DNA of 41,390 bases from Gammaproteobacteria bacterium (GCA_022822625.1 JAJEAV010000089.1:1-41390), one strand, 5' to 3'; positions 25,158 through 34,350 are shown, numbered from the stretch's first letter. Notes: a model not told the origin generated them from the sequence alone. Numbers and translations: made by a program.

Positions 25158-25640
25158 ATGAGCATTGTTGATATTGCCATCATTGTCGTGATTGCCGTCT
25201 CGTCGTTGATCGGGCTTTATCGAGGGTTTATTCGCGAATTTTTTTCATTGGTATCATGGTTGCTGGCTCTCTATGTTGCATGGACATTTGCCGGGTCTGC
25301 CGCCGTCTATCTTGAATCATACCTGGACCAGCCGGATTTCCGTGTGGTGGTTTCATTTGCAGGAATATTCGTACTTGGTCTGATGGTGTTATCAGTAATC
25401 AGCCATTTTCTGCAAAACCTGTTGGCTTTTGCTGCCTTGATCGGGGTAGACCGCTATCTGGGAATGCTGTTTGGTGTCGCTCGTGGGGTTATAATTGTTG
25501 CCTTGATGATCATGGCTGGTACATTCATGGATTTTGCATCCCAACCCTGGTGGAAAACATCACTGCTTGCTGATTACCTTTCACCCGTCATTGACCTGAT
25601 TCGGGGACTGCTTCCCGAAAACCTCTCTCAACTTGTCTGA
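25158..25640 (+). CDS. cvpA: CvpA family protein
   Basis: The 160-residue membrane protein has four hydrophobic segments and the family opening DIAIIVVIAVSSLIGLYRGFIREFFSLVSW, with the conserved G-x-x-R-G-F-x-x-E pattern. It lies 15 bases upstream of purF, as in E. coli. The family is needed for colicin V production there and more widely for envelope stress tolerance; a molecular function is not established. Confidence 0.93.
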   Translation: MSIVDIAIIVVIAVSSLIGLYRGFIREFFSLVSWLLALYVAWTFAGSAAVYLESYLDQPDFRVVVSFAGIFVLGLMVLSVISHFLQNLLAFAALIGVDRYLGMLFGVARGVIIVALMIMAGTFMDFASQPWWKTSLLADYLSPVIDLIRGLLPENLSQLV

Positions 25641-25655
25641 ACCCGGTTTTCAATT

Positions 25656-27185
25656 ATGTGTGGGCTTGTCGGAATCATTGGTCAGTCGGCGGTTAATCAA
25701 ACGTTATATGATGGTCTTACCCTGATTCAGCATCGTGGGCAGGATGCAGCCGGTATGGCGACCAGTAACGGCAAACGCATTTTTCTGCGCAAGGACAATG
25801 GACTGGTCAAGGATGTATTCAGAACCCGACACATGGCCCAGCTCAAGGGAAAAATGGGGATTGGTCATGTTCGCTACCCGACGGCCGGCAGCGATTCAAG
25901 AGCGGAGGCCCAGCCTTTTTATGTCAATTCACCCTATGGTATTGCACTCGGCCACAACGGGAATTTGACGAACGCCAAATTCCTTGAAAGGGAACTGTTT
26001 CTGAATGACCGCAGGCAGCTGAATACGGCTTCCGATTCCGAAATACTGTTGAACGTATTTGCCAATGAGTTAATGTCAACGCTTGAGATGTCCAGGTTGC
26101 GTGCTGAGCCCAAGGATATATTCAAGGCAGTATCGGATGTGATGAGGCGTTGCCATGGTGCCTATGCGGCAGTTGCCATGATTATTGGTGTTGGGGTCGT
26201 GGCATTCAGGGATGCCTGTGGGATACGGCCTTTAGCCTATGGAACCAGGATGGGCCCAAAGGGGGAGTCTCACATGTTTGCCTCTGAAAGCGTGGCCATG
26301 GATGTTACAGGATACAGTCTGGTTCGTGACCTGTCTCCCGGTGAAGCAATCTTTGTCGGCATGGATGGTTCTGTGCATACTGCCATATGTGCGAATGAAA
26401 CCCGTCGCACTCCCTGTATTTTTGAATATGTCTATCTCGCTCGACCAGACTCGATTCTGGATGGCATATCGGTTTATCAGACACGTATCAACATGGGCAT
26501 TCGCCTGGGCAGGAACATCAAGGAAAACTGGGGCAATCATGACATAGATGTGGTGATACCGATTCCCGATACCAGCAGAACATCTGCACTTGAGATTGCC
26601 AAAGTGCTGGGTTTGCCATATCGGGAGGGCTTTGTGAAAAACCGTTATATTGGCCGGACATTCATCATGCCCGGACAGACCGAGCGCAAAAGATCTGTCA
26701 GGCAAAAGCTGAATGCAATCAGTTCCGAGTTCAAGGACCAGAATGTATTGTTGGTTGATGATTCCATTGTCCGGGGCACGACTTCTCGCCAGCTGATCGA
26801 CTTGGCTAGAGAAGCCGGTGCCAAAAAAGTGTATCTGGCTTCAGCAGCCCCCCCGGTTCGTCATCCGAATGTCTATGGCATTGATATGCCATGTCGGCAT
26901 GAACTAGTGGCAAATGGCCGAGACGTTGCGGAGATATGCAGGGAAGTTGGAGCAGATAAAATGATCTATCAGAACCTGGATGACCTGATAATGGCGGTCA
27001 GGGAATGCGGTACCAGCATTGATACATTCGATACCTCCTGCTTCAGTGGAACCTATGTTACGAATGACATTACCGAAGAGTACTTGGACCTGGTCAATTT
27101 CAATCGGAACGACGCAAGTAAACTGGCACAACGCAACGAACTGGACTTATCAGAACTCACAGAGGTAGAGGAAGCGGTACATTGA
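25656..27185 (+). CDS. purF: Amidophosphoribosyltransferase
   Basis: The 509-residue enzyme starts MCGLVGIIG, with Cys2 as the glutaminase nucleophile. It continues with [10 protein letters not shown] and GHVRYPTAG in the Ntn domain. The phosphoribosyltransferase domain shows the PRPP loop [16 protein letters not shown]. It makes 5-phosphoribosylamine, the first committed step of purine synthesis. It converges with lpxH, leaving a 10-base gap between stop codons. Confidence 0.96.
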   Translation: MCGLVGIIGQSAVNQTLYDGLTLIQHRGQDAAGMATSNGKRIFLRKDNGLVKDVFRTRHMAQLKGKMGIGHVRYPTAGSDSRAEAQPFYVNSPYGIALGHNGNLTNAKFLERELFLNDRRQLNTASDSEILLNVFANELMSTLEMSRLRAEPKDIFKAVSDVMRRCHGAYAAVAMIIGVGVVAFRDACGIRPLAYGTRMGPKGESHMFASESVAMDVTGYSLVRDLSPGEAIFVGMDGSVHTAICANETRRTPCIFEYVYLARPDSILDGISVYQTRINMGIRLGRNIKENWGNHDIDVVIPIPDTSRTSALEIAKVLGLPYREGFVKNRYIGRTFIMPGQTERKRSVRQKLNAISSEFKDQNVLLVDDSIVRGTTSRQLIDLAREAGAKKVYLASAAPPVRHPNVYGIDMPCRHELVANGRDVAEICREVGADKMIYQNLDDLIMAVRECGTSIDTFDTSCFSGTYVTNDITEEYLDLVNFNRNDASKLAQRNELDLSELTEVEEAVH

Positions 27186-27195
27186 TGAGGCTTGA

Positions 27196-27912
27196 TTACT
27201 CCAGGATAAATTCATCATCTCGGAAAGTCAGGACACTGTTTTGGGTATACCAGTCGCCGAGAACATATCGTCTTGCCTTCATGCCATCCAGGTCGAATTC
27301 ATGAATTGCCGGCTTGTGCGTATGACCATGGATGACGATTCTGACCTGATTCTTCCGCATAATGCCTTCAAGATGGAGTTGATTGATGTCCATGACACTC
27401 ATGGGCTTTGCTTGCTTGGAATCTTCGCTTTTTTTCCTTAGTCCGAGCGCTGTATCGAGACGGTCTTGAATCGGTTTGTTGAGAAACGCCTTGCGCCATT
27501 TGGATGAGAGCAGGACGCTACGGCTTTGCTGGTGTTCGACATCATCCGTGCAGAGAGCATCACCATGCGTAAGATAAACCCGTTCTTTGCCAATTTCGAC
27601 AATGCTCGGGTCCGGCAGGAGTTTACATCCTGTGCGGTTTGCGAAATCCTGGCCTACAAGAAAGTCTCGGTTACCGGGCAAAAAAAACAGCTCGACTCCT
27701 GAAGAAGATATTTCACGCAGTTGTTTTTCGATCTTGTCATGACCAAGAATTTCTGCACCATCATCTCCGATCCAGAAGTCGAAGATATCTCCAAGCAAGA
27801 AGATCTGACCAACTTCTTCTGGAAGGGCGGATGAAAAATTTTCGAACCGAGATAGAGAGTCAGGGTATTCCTGGCTCAAGTGCAGGTCCGAGATGAAGAG
27901 AATTTGTTTCAT
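27196..27912 (-). CDS. lpxH: UDP-2,3-diacylglucosamine diphosphatase
   Basis: The 238-residue metallophosphoesterase has the LpxH motif set: SDLHLS at 8-13, GDIFDFWIG at 41-49, GNRDF at 80-84, THGD at 115-118 and HGHTHKP near residue 195. It removes UMP from UDP-2,3-diacylglucosamine to give lipid X at the inner membrane, which marks the organism as Gram-negative with lipid A. It is transcribed away from cysS. Confidence 0.94.
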   Translation of the reverse strand: MKQILFISDLHLSQEYPDSLSRFENFSSALPEEVGQIFLLGDIFDFWIGDDGAEILGHDKIEKQLREISSSGVELFFLPGNRDFLVGQDFANRTGCKLLPDPSIVEIGKERVYLTHGDALCTDDVEHQQSRSVLLSSKWRKAFLNKPIQDRLDTALGLRKKSEDSKQAKPMSVMDINQLHLEGIMRKNQVRIVIHGHTHKPAIHEFDLDGMKARRYVLGDWYTQNSVLTFRDDEFILE

Positions 27913-28071
27913 AAATGCCGAAAAGTTGCGAGTGTTCCTCCGGTTAGGTATGTTATCAGGAATCTATCGGGAATCGATTGGGAAGATGAGGCTAGTGGCC
28001 TCGGATAGACTTGAGGGTTTTGCGCAATGCCAATTTTATTCGGGTGTTCTTACGTATTCGGTGATGTCAAA

Positions 28072-28077
28072 TATAAT
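28072..28077 (+). promoter_or_regulatory. Candidate -10 box for cysS
   Basis: A consensus TATAAT lies 58 bases before the cysS ATG in the lpxH-cysS divergent gap. The matching -35 is poor (CTTACG about 17 bp upstream). Confidence 0.35.
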
Positions 28078-28134
28078 TCGGTTCAGTTTGGTAAAATCAG
28101 AGCCTCAATTCCTGAACTGGGAAGCAGTTGATTA

Positions 28135-29538
28135 ATGACATTACGGCTTTTTGACAGCTATTCGAGAACATTGCGTAATTTCGAGCCTCTGGAGGGCAAT
28201 CGGGTACGCATCTATGCATGTGGTCCAACGGTATATGATTATGCACATATCGGCAATCTCAGAACCTATCTGTTTGAAGATGTATTAAGGAGGACTCTCG
28301 AATTCTGTGGATACGAGGTTTATCACGTTGTCAACATTACCGATGTCGGTCATTTGACTTCGGATGCGGATACGGGAGAAGACAAAATCGAGAAGGGGTC
28401 GCGCAGAACCGGCAAGTCGGCCTGGGAGATTGCCGAGATTTATACTGAAGCATTCCAGTCTGATATCAGAGCGCTGAATATTCTTGAGCCTCATAAGTGG
28501 TGTCGTGCGACCGATCATATTGAAGAGCAGATTGATTACATCAAGGTCATAGAAGGTAAGGGATTCACTTATAGAACTTCGGATGGGGTCTACTTTGATA
28601 CATCCAACCTTGAGGGTTACGGGTATCTCGCACGACTGGATAAAGAAGGGTTAAGTGCTGGCAAGAGGGTTGATATTGGAGAGAAAAGGAACTCCACCGA
28701 CTTTGCGCTCTGGAAGTTTAGTTCACCCGATGAAAAACGTCAGATGGAGTGGCAGAGTCCATGGGGCATCGGATTTCCAGGCTGGCATATTGAATGTTCA
28801 GCGATGGCCACGAAATATCTGGGGCCGATGTTTGATATTCATTGTGGTGGCAAGGACCATATCTCTGTTCACCATACCAATGAAATTGCCCAGTCCGAGG
28901 TTTGTCATGGTACCAATATGGCGAATTTTTGGCTACATGGCTATTTTCTGGAAACTGACCAGGAAAAGATGGCAAAGTCGTCTGGCGAGTTTCTGCGTCT
29001 GAAAACCCTCATTGACAGGGGCATTGATCCACTCGCGTTTCGATATTTATGTTTGACAGCCAATTATCGTACTGATCTGAAATTCAGCTGGGAGAGTCTG
29101 GATTCGGCATCCAGGGCATTGGATCGACTGCGAAATCTGTATTTTTCATGGGGTGATGGCGATGATTTCGATCCGGCATTTATCGAGAAATTCACGATGA
29201 AAATTTGTAGTGACCTGAATACTGCAGAGGCACTTGCTCTGTTATGGGAGTTTTGCCGATCGGGCATTTCGGATGAAATCAAGAAGGCGACTCTCCGGTT
29301 TTGCGATGGAGTTCTTGGTTTGTCATTGGATGAATGGACATCCTCTTTTCAAATTGAGATGTCGGATGAGGTGAGACAACTGGTTGATAATCGTCAGAAG
29401 GCTCGGGAGCAGAAAGACTGGTCGACTGCAGACCGTATTCGGGATGAACTGCTGGAGTTGGGTTATGCGATTGATGATGCACCAGAGGGTCCAAAAGTCA
29501 GTCGAATTAACTCGCTTATTTCTAAAAATCAGGATTGA
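28135..29538 (+). CDS. cysS: Cysteine-tRNA ligase
   Basis: The 467-residue class I synthetase has the HIGH-type signature HIGN at 38-41 and the zinc Cys in IYACGPTVYD (C29). PGWHIECSAM supplies a further zinc ligand, and the KMSKS-type loop is KMAKS at 278-282. It charges tRNA-Cys. Its TGA stop lies inside the -35 box of the initiator tRNA promoter immediately downstream. Confidence 0.96.
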   Translation: MTLRLFDSYSRTLRNFEPLEGNRVRIYACGPTVYDYAHIGNLRTYLFEDVLRRTLEFCGYEVYHVVNITDVGHLTSDADTGEDKIEKGSRRTGKSAWEIAEIYTEAFQSDIRALNILEPHKWCRATDHIEEQIDYIKVIEGKGFTYRTSDGVYFDTSNLEGYGYLARLDKEGLSAGKRVDIGEKRNSTDFALWKFSSPDEKRQMEWQSPWGIGFPGWHIECSAMATKYLGPMFDIHCGGKDHISVHHTNEIAQSEVCHGTNMANFWLHGYFLETDQEKMAKSSGEFLRLKTLIDRGIDPLAFRYLCLTANYRTDLKFSWESLDSASRALDRLRNLYFSWGDGDDFDPAFIEKFTMKICSDLNTAEALALLWEFCRSGISDEIKKATLRFCDGVLGLSLDEWTSSFQIEMSDEVRQLVDNRQKAREQKDWSTADRIRDELLELGYAIDDAPEGPKVSRINSLISKNQD

Positions 29539-29562
29539 AATTTCGCCTTGTTTGAGTAAAAT
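29535..29562 (+). promoter_or_regulatory. Promoter of tRNA-fMet
   Basis: TTGAAA (29535-29540), a 16-bp spacer and TAAAAT (29557-29562) end 12 bases before the mature tRNA 5' end. The -35 overlaps the stop codon of cysS. Confidence 0.55.
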
Positions 29563-29574
29563 ACAAACCTCTGA

Positions 29575-29651
29575 TGCGGGGTGGAGCAGTCTGGCAGCTC
29601 GTCGGGCTCATAACCCGAAGGTCGCAGGTTCAAATCCTGCCCCCGCTACCA
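29575..29651 (+). tRNA. Initiator tRNA-fMet (CAT)
   Basis: The 77-base gene folds as a cloverleaf with encoded CCA. The anticodon stem TCGGG/CCCGA has the three stacked G-C pairs diagnostic of initiators, with loop CTCATAA. The T arm GCAGG/CCTGC is perfect. The acceptor is unpaired at 1:72 as initiators require, but here it is T:T instead of the usual C:A. It corresponds to metY, which in E. coli-type genomes lies just before rimP-nusA-infB. Confidence 0.95.
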
Positions 29652-30099
29652 TGCTCCTAGTCCTGTAATGTCCGATGAAATCCGGTAATGTCCGGTAATT
29701 CTATTAGAAATAGGTGGTTATAGGGAGTCAGTCGTCTTCCCGTGTCCGACGGGGTGTACAGAACAGAAAAATAGTAAATTGACCGCATACCTGGATTTAA
29801 TCGGGAATTGGCGGCGTATCATGGTCCATGTCAGCGGTGAGATTCCGGAGACCATATCATTCTCGGAGACGAGGGGGTTTGCAGAAACGTGGGCTGATAG
29901 ACCTTGATTAATCGTCAGGATCTGATATGTCCCGGAATTTCCTCTCAGAAACCTGGTCGGTTGGGTTGGTATCACCATGGTTTGGAAGGGTATGTCCTGC
30001 TCCGTCAGGCCACTTCAATATACTGGGCGCTGAAAACAATGGGAATGATCAAATCTGACTGAGTTGACTGTGGGGTGTTGTGAGGGTCCCGGCTGGCAA
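29652..30099. other. 448-base gene-free start of the island
   Basis: No gene is supported. Four tandem 10-bp repeats lie at 29661-29700 (listed separately). A minus-strand reading frame at 29718-29978 has no recognisable content. No integrase gene is present. Confidence 0.5.
29661..29700. repeat. Four tandem 10-bp repeats just 3' of tRNA-fMet
   Basis: Consecutive 10-mers share the consensus TCCGGTAATG: tcctgtaatg, tccgatgaaa, tccggtaatg and tccggtaatt. They begin ten bases after the CCA end of the tRNA. The 10-bp phase and place suggest integrase arm-type or other protein-binding sites of an element that entered at the tRNA; that is inference. Confidence 0.6.
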
Positions 30100-30891
30100 T
30101 CAGCCCGGGACTATCGTGACCGCCGCCGGACTCCGGCCCCGGCCGAACGCCACGCCGATCAGGTGGATCGGTTTTTTTCGATACCTATATTTCTCGGCAT
30201 AGCCCTTTTCCCGTATCTGGTCTATGGCCTGTCGGGCGGCGGCCCGGTTGTCTTTCCCGTCAGCCATCTTGAATTCGAACACGAACACCTGACCCCCGTG
30301 GAGCACCACCATGTCCGCCCGGCCCCTGCTTGAGGAATCCTCCGCCCGGATGTCTAGGCCGATGGTCCGGAAACAGGCGTACAGCATCCCGGCGTACCAG
30401 GCCTCGTAGCGGGCGGGGCCGTTGGTTCCCTGCCACTGGTACGGAATCCCGGCGAAGAACGATCTCAGGCAATCCGTGAATCCGTCAAAGTCATTGGCGA
30501 CGAGCAGATTGCCGAGCTCCTTACCCCTGTCCGACACCTCCTTTCCCTGTCGGCCGAGAAAACCCGGAAGCCCTTGGTTCAGGCTCTGGCAAACTTCAAG
30601 GTTGGGATAGTCAAGAGTGTAAAAGGTCTGGACGTCATCCTATTCCCTTTCGGTAATGGTCAGGTAGCCGGCCTGGAACAATAGGGCCTCTAAATCGATA
30701 TCGGCAACATCGAAGCTGGAAATCTGCTTGACGTCCGTGGTCCGGTTCTCCAGTTCCATCGGGCTGGCCTCCCGCTCCATCATCATCCGGAACAGGAAGG
30801 TGGGGGAACCAGTTTCGAACCAGTGGGCCTCGAAATTGCGGGTCTCTCCGGAAGGACTGGATGCCGATAGGTAGTTGGCGACGTTTCATAG
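30100..30891 (-). pseudogene. Broken AAA-ATPase-like/PD-(D/E)XK family gene
   Basis: Reading the minus strand from about 30891, one frame gives a middle section ending FEAHWFETGSPTFLFR and then FDVADIDLEALLFQAGYLTI, typical of this family. It hits an in-frame TAG at 30640-30642, then continues FYTLDYPNLEVCQSLNQGLP to the nuclease domain. The nuclease core is RADMVV plus FEFKM, and the stop is at 30100-30102. The upstream end also meets a TGA near 30886, and the N-terminal ATPase domain is missing. The nuclease end closely resembles the fragment at 1-393. The higher GC content than its upstream neighbour suggests separate arrival. Confidence 0.8.
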
Positions 30892-31446
30892 CCCATGTCT
30901 AGTATTGTTATGAACTCCATGAAAAGACCAGAAGTTGCAATGCAGAAATTCTGAACGAAAGTTGTATGTGTTTTCTGAGGTGTATGGAAATTTCGGAGCA
31001 TAATCCATTGCAGCCCGGTAAGGAAATACTTGTATTGAATTTGTTACAGGAATACAGCATGCTCTGGAATATTCATTTCCATTTTTGGTATCCAGATAAT
31101 TATCGGATGCAATGATGAGATCCATATACTTGATCTCTTTATCTTTAGAAAAATCTTGTATTCCCTTGAGTAGTTTTTCCATTTCCTCCGGGGTCTCTTT
31201 GCCCATTCTCAGTACTCCATTAGATGCCAAGAATTCTTGCACCCGTCGAAGCAATACTGTCTTCGTTAATGTTGGATGGTTTACAACTAAACTCTTCTTA
31301 TTAGTTGTCGAAAAAATATTTTCGATTTTTGAAATATCCTCTGCTAAGTTTGATAGTAAAGTAAGGGAATTGTATCCAAAAGTAACGAAAGTAGCATAAA
31401 CGTGCTTGACGTGTTTGTTGCCTTCAAATAGATCAATTCCATTTTT
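30886..31446 (-). pseudogene. Unidentified AT-rich gene fragment
   Basis: A minus-strand frame is open from about 31450 to a TGA at 30886, coding for about 185 residues with a protein-like composition. It includes the stretches FEGNKHVKHVYATFV, KTVLLRRVQEFLASNGV and EIKYMDLIIASDNYL. I do not recognise the family. It is AT-rich, lacks a convincing start because it is joined to an HsdM scrap in another frame, and at its end runs into the nuclease pseudogene in the same frame. It is probably a truncated defence or phage-related gene, but that rests only on context. Confidence 0.4.
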
Positions 31447-31581
31447 AATTGGCTTGTAGTCAATTTTCCTTGGCGCAGATAGTCATGGGACTCGCACAGG
31501 AATCCGACAGAACCAACTGCGCCATCATAAATATGTTCACCGATCCTAGGTTTTATCACCTGAACCTCTTGTCCATAATTG
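31447..31581 (-). pseudogene. Scrap of type I restriction-modification DNA methylase (HsdM)
   Basis: About 45 residues, reading VIKPRIGEHIYDGAVGSVGF and then LCESHDYLRQGKLTTSQLK, match the SAM-binding motif I region of HsdM N6-adenine methylases (DPxxGSGGF-like position, here DGAVGSVGF). The rest of the gene is absent on both sides, and the NPPY motif is not present. It lies between the Fic gene and the unidentified fragment, all on the minus strand. Confidence 0.7.
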
Positions 31582-31583
31582 TT

Positions 31584-32639
31584 TCATTTGTTAGCCAATC
31601 TGTACCAAGTTGCCCTTGCTTTCCCGTGCCGCTGTATACGGCCTTCATTAACCAACTCACGCAACCTGACTTTCAATGTGTTCTGGTTTGCACCAGTGAT
31701 CTTCACCATCTGTGCAATCGTTAAATGCTCGTGATCTTCCAAGATCTTGAGCACCTGAACAGAAAGTAGTGGCAATGAGCTATCACTGGCGGTTTTTTCT
31801 TGTTCCATCTTAATAGCAAGATTGGCCTTTTGCTTTTTCAAACAACGCAGGAAAAAGCCTAACCAAGGCTCCCAATCAGGGTCATCATTCTTAAGCGTCT
31901 TTTGGGTGCGCCGAAGTGCTTTGTAGTAAAGATCTTTATTTTCTTCAACGATACCTTCCAGTGAAGCATAGGGCACATATTCATAGCCTGACCGTAATAG
32001 TAGCAACGTGGTTAAAATACGTGAGAGCCTGCCATTACCATCCTGAAATGGGTGGATAGCCAAAAATACCACATTGAAAACAGCAATAATAAGCAACGGA
32101 TGCATAGCCGATTCATCAAAGGTTTTGGATGCCCATTGCACCAATTCCTCCATTTCTCTAGGCGTATTAAACGGTGTTGCCGTTTCAAATATGACATCAA
32201 TTTCACGCCCATCAGCATCCTTTGCTACCACATGATTGGGGAGTATTTTATAAGAGCCACGATGCCGATCATCCTTGGTGCTATGACGAAGTAATGTTTG
32301 GTGTAACTGCCGGATATGGTTTTCGGTAAGATGCAGGTCTTCATAGGCTTGAAACACTAAATCCATCGCCTCAGCATATCCTGCGACTTCTTGCTCATCA
32401 CGGGTGTTAAAAGAGGCCGCGCTGATGTTTGATAGCAGCGTTTCCACCTGTGCATCAGAGAGCTTTGCCCCCTCAATCCGCGTTGATGAGCCAACACTCT
32501 CGATCGTGGCCACCTTGCGCAATTGCTGTAAGCGTTCCGGTGAAAATGTTTTCAATGCCTGCCATTGGCCCTTGAACTCATCGATTTCAGCGATAAGCTG
32601 CAAAATGTCCTGCCCAACAGTGATCAGTGGCTCTTTCAT
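31584..32639 (-). CDS. Fic family protein (class II, autoinhibited AMP-transferase type)
   Basis: The 351-residue protein has the Fic core HPFQDGNGRLSR (196-207), which binds the ATP phosphates and holds the catalytic His196. The inhibitory motif (S/T)xxxE(G/N) is STRIEG at 52-57, ahead of the core, as in class II Fic proteins. The N-terminal region matches the DUF4172-like helical part, and the C terminus (about 285-351) reads as a winged-helix domain (TIAQMVKITGANQNTLKVRL). It probably AMPylates a protein target and may regulate its own promoter through the winged helix. It appears intact amid decayed genes. No separate antitoxin is visible. Confidence 0.9.
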   Translation of the reverse strand: MKEPLITVGQDILQLIAEIDEFKGQWQALKTFSPERLQQLRKVATIESVGSSTRIEGAKLSDAQVETLLSNISAASFNTRDEQEVAGYAEAMDLVFQAYEDLHLTENHIRQLHQTLLRHSTKDDRHRGSYKILPNHVVAKDADGREIDVIFETATPFNTPREMEELVQWASKTFDESAMHPLLIIAVFNVVFLAIHPFQDGNGRLSRILTTLLLLRSGYEYVPYASLEGIVEENKDLYYKALRRTQKTLKNDDPDWEPWLGFFLRCLKKQKANLAIKMEQEKTASDSSLPLLSVQVLKILEDHEHLTIAQMVKITGANQNTLKVRLRELVNEGRIQRHGKARATWYRLANK

Positions 32640-32662
32640 TTATGCACCATTTGCAACGGGAA

Positions 32663-32704
32663 ATACCCGATTTTTATACCTGATTATACCCGATAATACC
32701 CAAT
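32663..32704 (-). promoter_or_regulatory. Phased direct repeats over the fic promoter
   Basis: Four copies of ATACC(C/T)(G/A)AT start at 32663, 32676, 32686 and 32696, about one helical turn apart and 24-65 bases before the fic ATG. On the minus strand they read as GGTAT repeats that include a TATAAT -10 box. This is the layout of an operator where several protein molecules bind side by side. Confidence 0.55.
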
Positions 32705-32879
32705 AGCCTAGCCTAATTTTTTGGCTGTCCACATTGCATCCAAGGACGCCTCCTTGGTCGTGATCCACCATCAAAACGGTGGAGGCATCCGATCTGCGCA
32801 GGGTTGGCTATGATTAAACTGTGACCAGTTTGCGCCCATCTAATCGGCGGATGGTTGGTGCATGGTTCAGTCCAGATGG

Positions 32880-33243
32880 AGAGGTACTTCCCCAAGCTCT
32901 GGTCAATACGAGACTTGGAAATATCATTCAGCTTTCTACAGTCATGGAACATGTTCTTGGTGGTCATTGTGTCCGTATCAATGCGTGATCAGACACAATG
33001 CACATGAAGTCTGCCTTCCTTCTCATGGAAGACAAGAACGCGAGGGTGGCCGTCCAGACCAGGCCTCTTCCCGATGGTCTCCAATGTGGACTCAGAGTCG
33101 GCAATTGGTACTTGTGCATCTTGTGGTGGGTTGAGAGACAGGGAGTACATGTATTGCTTGTACCTCGTGCTCTTTTTCCCTGCCATTAAGCAGGTGTAAG
33201 ACCATCTGGTGGCCACCGCGCGCTGATTACCCTTGAAGATCAT
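32880..33243 (-). pseudogene. Remnant of a mobilisation relaxase
   Basis: From ATG 33241-33243 the frame gives MIFKGNQRA, the usual opening of MobA/VirD2-type relaxases. It then skips much of the usual N-terminal part, reads YMYSLSLNPPQDAQVP and GLDGHPRVLVFHEKEGRLHVHCV, and meets a TGA at 32989-32991 where the family has Trp (HCVW). The next residues, SRIDTDTMTTKNMFHD, continue the family pattern in frame. So the HxH relaxase site survives but the gene has an internal deletion and a nonsense codon. Its start overlaps the end of the mobC remnant, as in mobilisation operons. Confidence 0.75.
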
Positions 33244-33655
33244 TTCTCTTGTCCTCTGATTGTTCGTGCTGTGGCTTCAATCCCATAGACTTTATAAGTG
33301 TATCTCTCATCCACTGGATTGCGGCTATGGCCTCATTCAAAACTTCTGTAATCCCCTTATTAACTGGCAGGGAGCCTGAGTGGCGCTTTTGCCAGCTGAT
33401 TGATATTGCAGGCAATCCTTGATTGACCAAGTACGCTGAGCAGATTTGTCAGTTCCTTGTGGTCAGGGTTGGTCGTTTCGCCGCGGGTATGCTGTTTTGG
33501 CATGCTAGGCATATCGCCCTTGAAGATCAACCACCTTATATACGCAGCCAATGGACAGCCTGTGGTAGCCTGTTCAAGGGATTTGCGCTCATCATCGGTA
33601 AAGCGCAAAGTAGTAAGGAGACGGGTACTTTTGGTCTGATCCGTTTTTTGGCCAT
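33227..33655 (-). pseudogene. Frameshifted mobC-like relaxosome accessory gene
   Basis: Three frames read in order reconstruct a MobC-family protein: MAKKRIRPKVPVSL; then after a shift RFTDDERKSLEQA and LSVLGQSRIACNINQLAK; then after a second shift SGSLPVNKGITEVLNEAIAA and MRDTLIKSMGL. The segment GQSRIxxNxNQLAK is the MobC signature. Two frameshifts show decay. It precedes and overlaps the relaxase remnant in operon order. Confidence 0.75.
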
Positions 33656-33689
33656 TTCAGTTGCCTACCCTGTTGTTCGAGGTTCCCGG

Positions 33690-33928
33690 AGAATTCGCAC
33701 GCACGATGCTGTTTGCACACAAGGACCTCAAGGATTTGAGCAGGGCAGATCGTATTCGCTCATGCTACCTACATGCCTGCCTGTGCTATGTAACCCATCG
33801 TAAAATGACCAATGCTACATTTCGGGAACGATTCCGGATTGCGAGCCAGAATGCAAAGGCTTCGCGTTTGCAAAAGAGGCTATGGAGGACAATAAAATTG
33901 TTGTAGAGGATCTGGTTGTGGGTACGTG
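33690..33928 (+). pseudogene. C-terminal scrap of an AlbA/RecG-like ATP-binding regulator
   Basis: The plus-strand frame reads LSRADRIRSCYLHACLCYV and MTNATFRERFRIASQNAKAS, which resembles the C-terminal winged-helix of the Schlafen AlbA_2/'RecG-like' transcriptional regulator family. A frameshift then moves the similarity to another frame (FAKEAMEDNKIVVEDLV). The ATP-binding domain is absent. Assignment is by eye and is the least certain of the remnants. Confidence 0.45.
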
Positions 33929-34321
33929 AGGCCGGACATGCCTGCCTTTCTGGGCGGGCCAAAGTGCTCAAAAATTGGCTGGATTTGTTTGATGGTTGTT
34001 TGATGGAATCCCGGATATGACTACTGATACCGCCGAAAAGGGTGTTGAGGATCCGATTGCCTCTGCCATGACAGGGCGCCCCTCCGAATTGGTTGATGGA
34101 GGAATGCATCTCCCCGGTACAGTGTCTCTGGGAGACTTCACATAACCTTGCCGATGGATGTTGGCGAGGCTAATGTGGATATACATGATTCATGCATAAT
34201 GCCCGATTCATCACTGGCTCAGGATTTCAGTATTCATTGTTCGGGCCATAACTCCTATGCAAACCGATGATGGTTGGCTATCGGGTTCCCTATTTCCACT
34301 CAATTTTGATCTTCAAAAATG
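33929..34321. other. Gene-free end of the island
   Basis: I see no supported gene. A 42-codon ORF (34017-34145) exists but matches nothing I recognise and has no clear ribosome-binding site. Confidence 0.4.
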
Positions 34322-34350
34322 TTGTTGATACTTTGAATTGGCGTTATAAT
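34322..34350 (+). promoter_or_regulatory. Promoter candidate upstream of rimP operon
   Basis: TTGTTG (34322-34327), a 17-bp spacer and a perfect TATAAT (34345-34350) face rimP. It is the last promoter-like signal before the operon and would replace read-through from tRNA-fMet. Confidence 0.5.

Noticed and set aside
29718..29978. 86-codon minus-strand frame after tRNA-fMet
   Set aside because: No family resemblance or ribosome-binding site; it is probably noise in the island's gene-free start.
34017..34145. 42-codon ORF at the end of the island
   Set aside because: No Shine-Dalgarno and no recognised family; too short to support.
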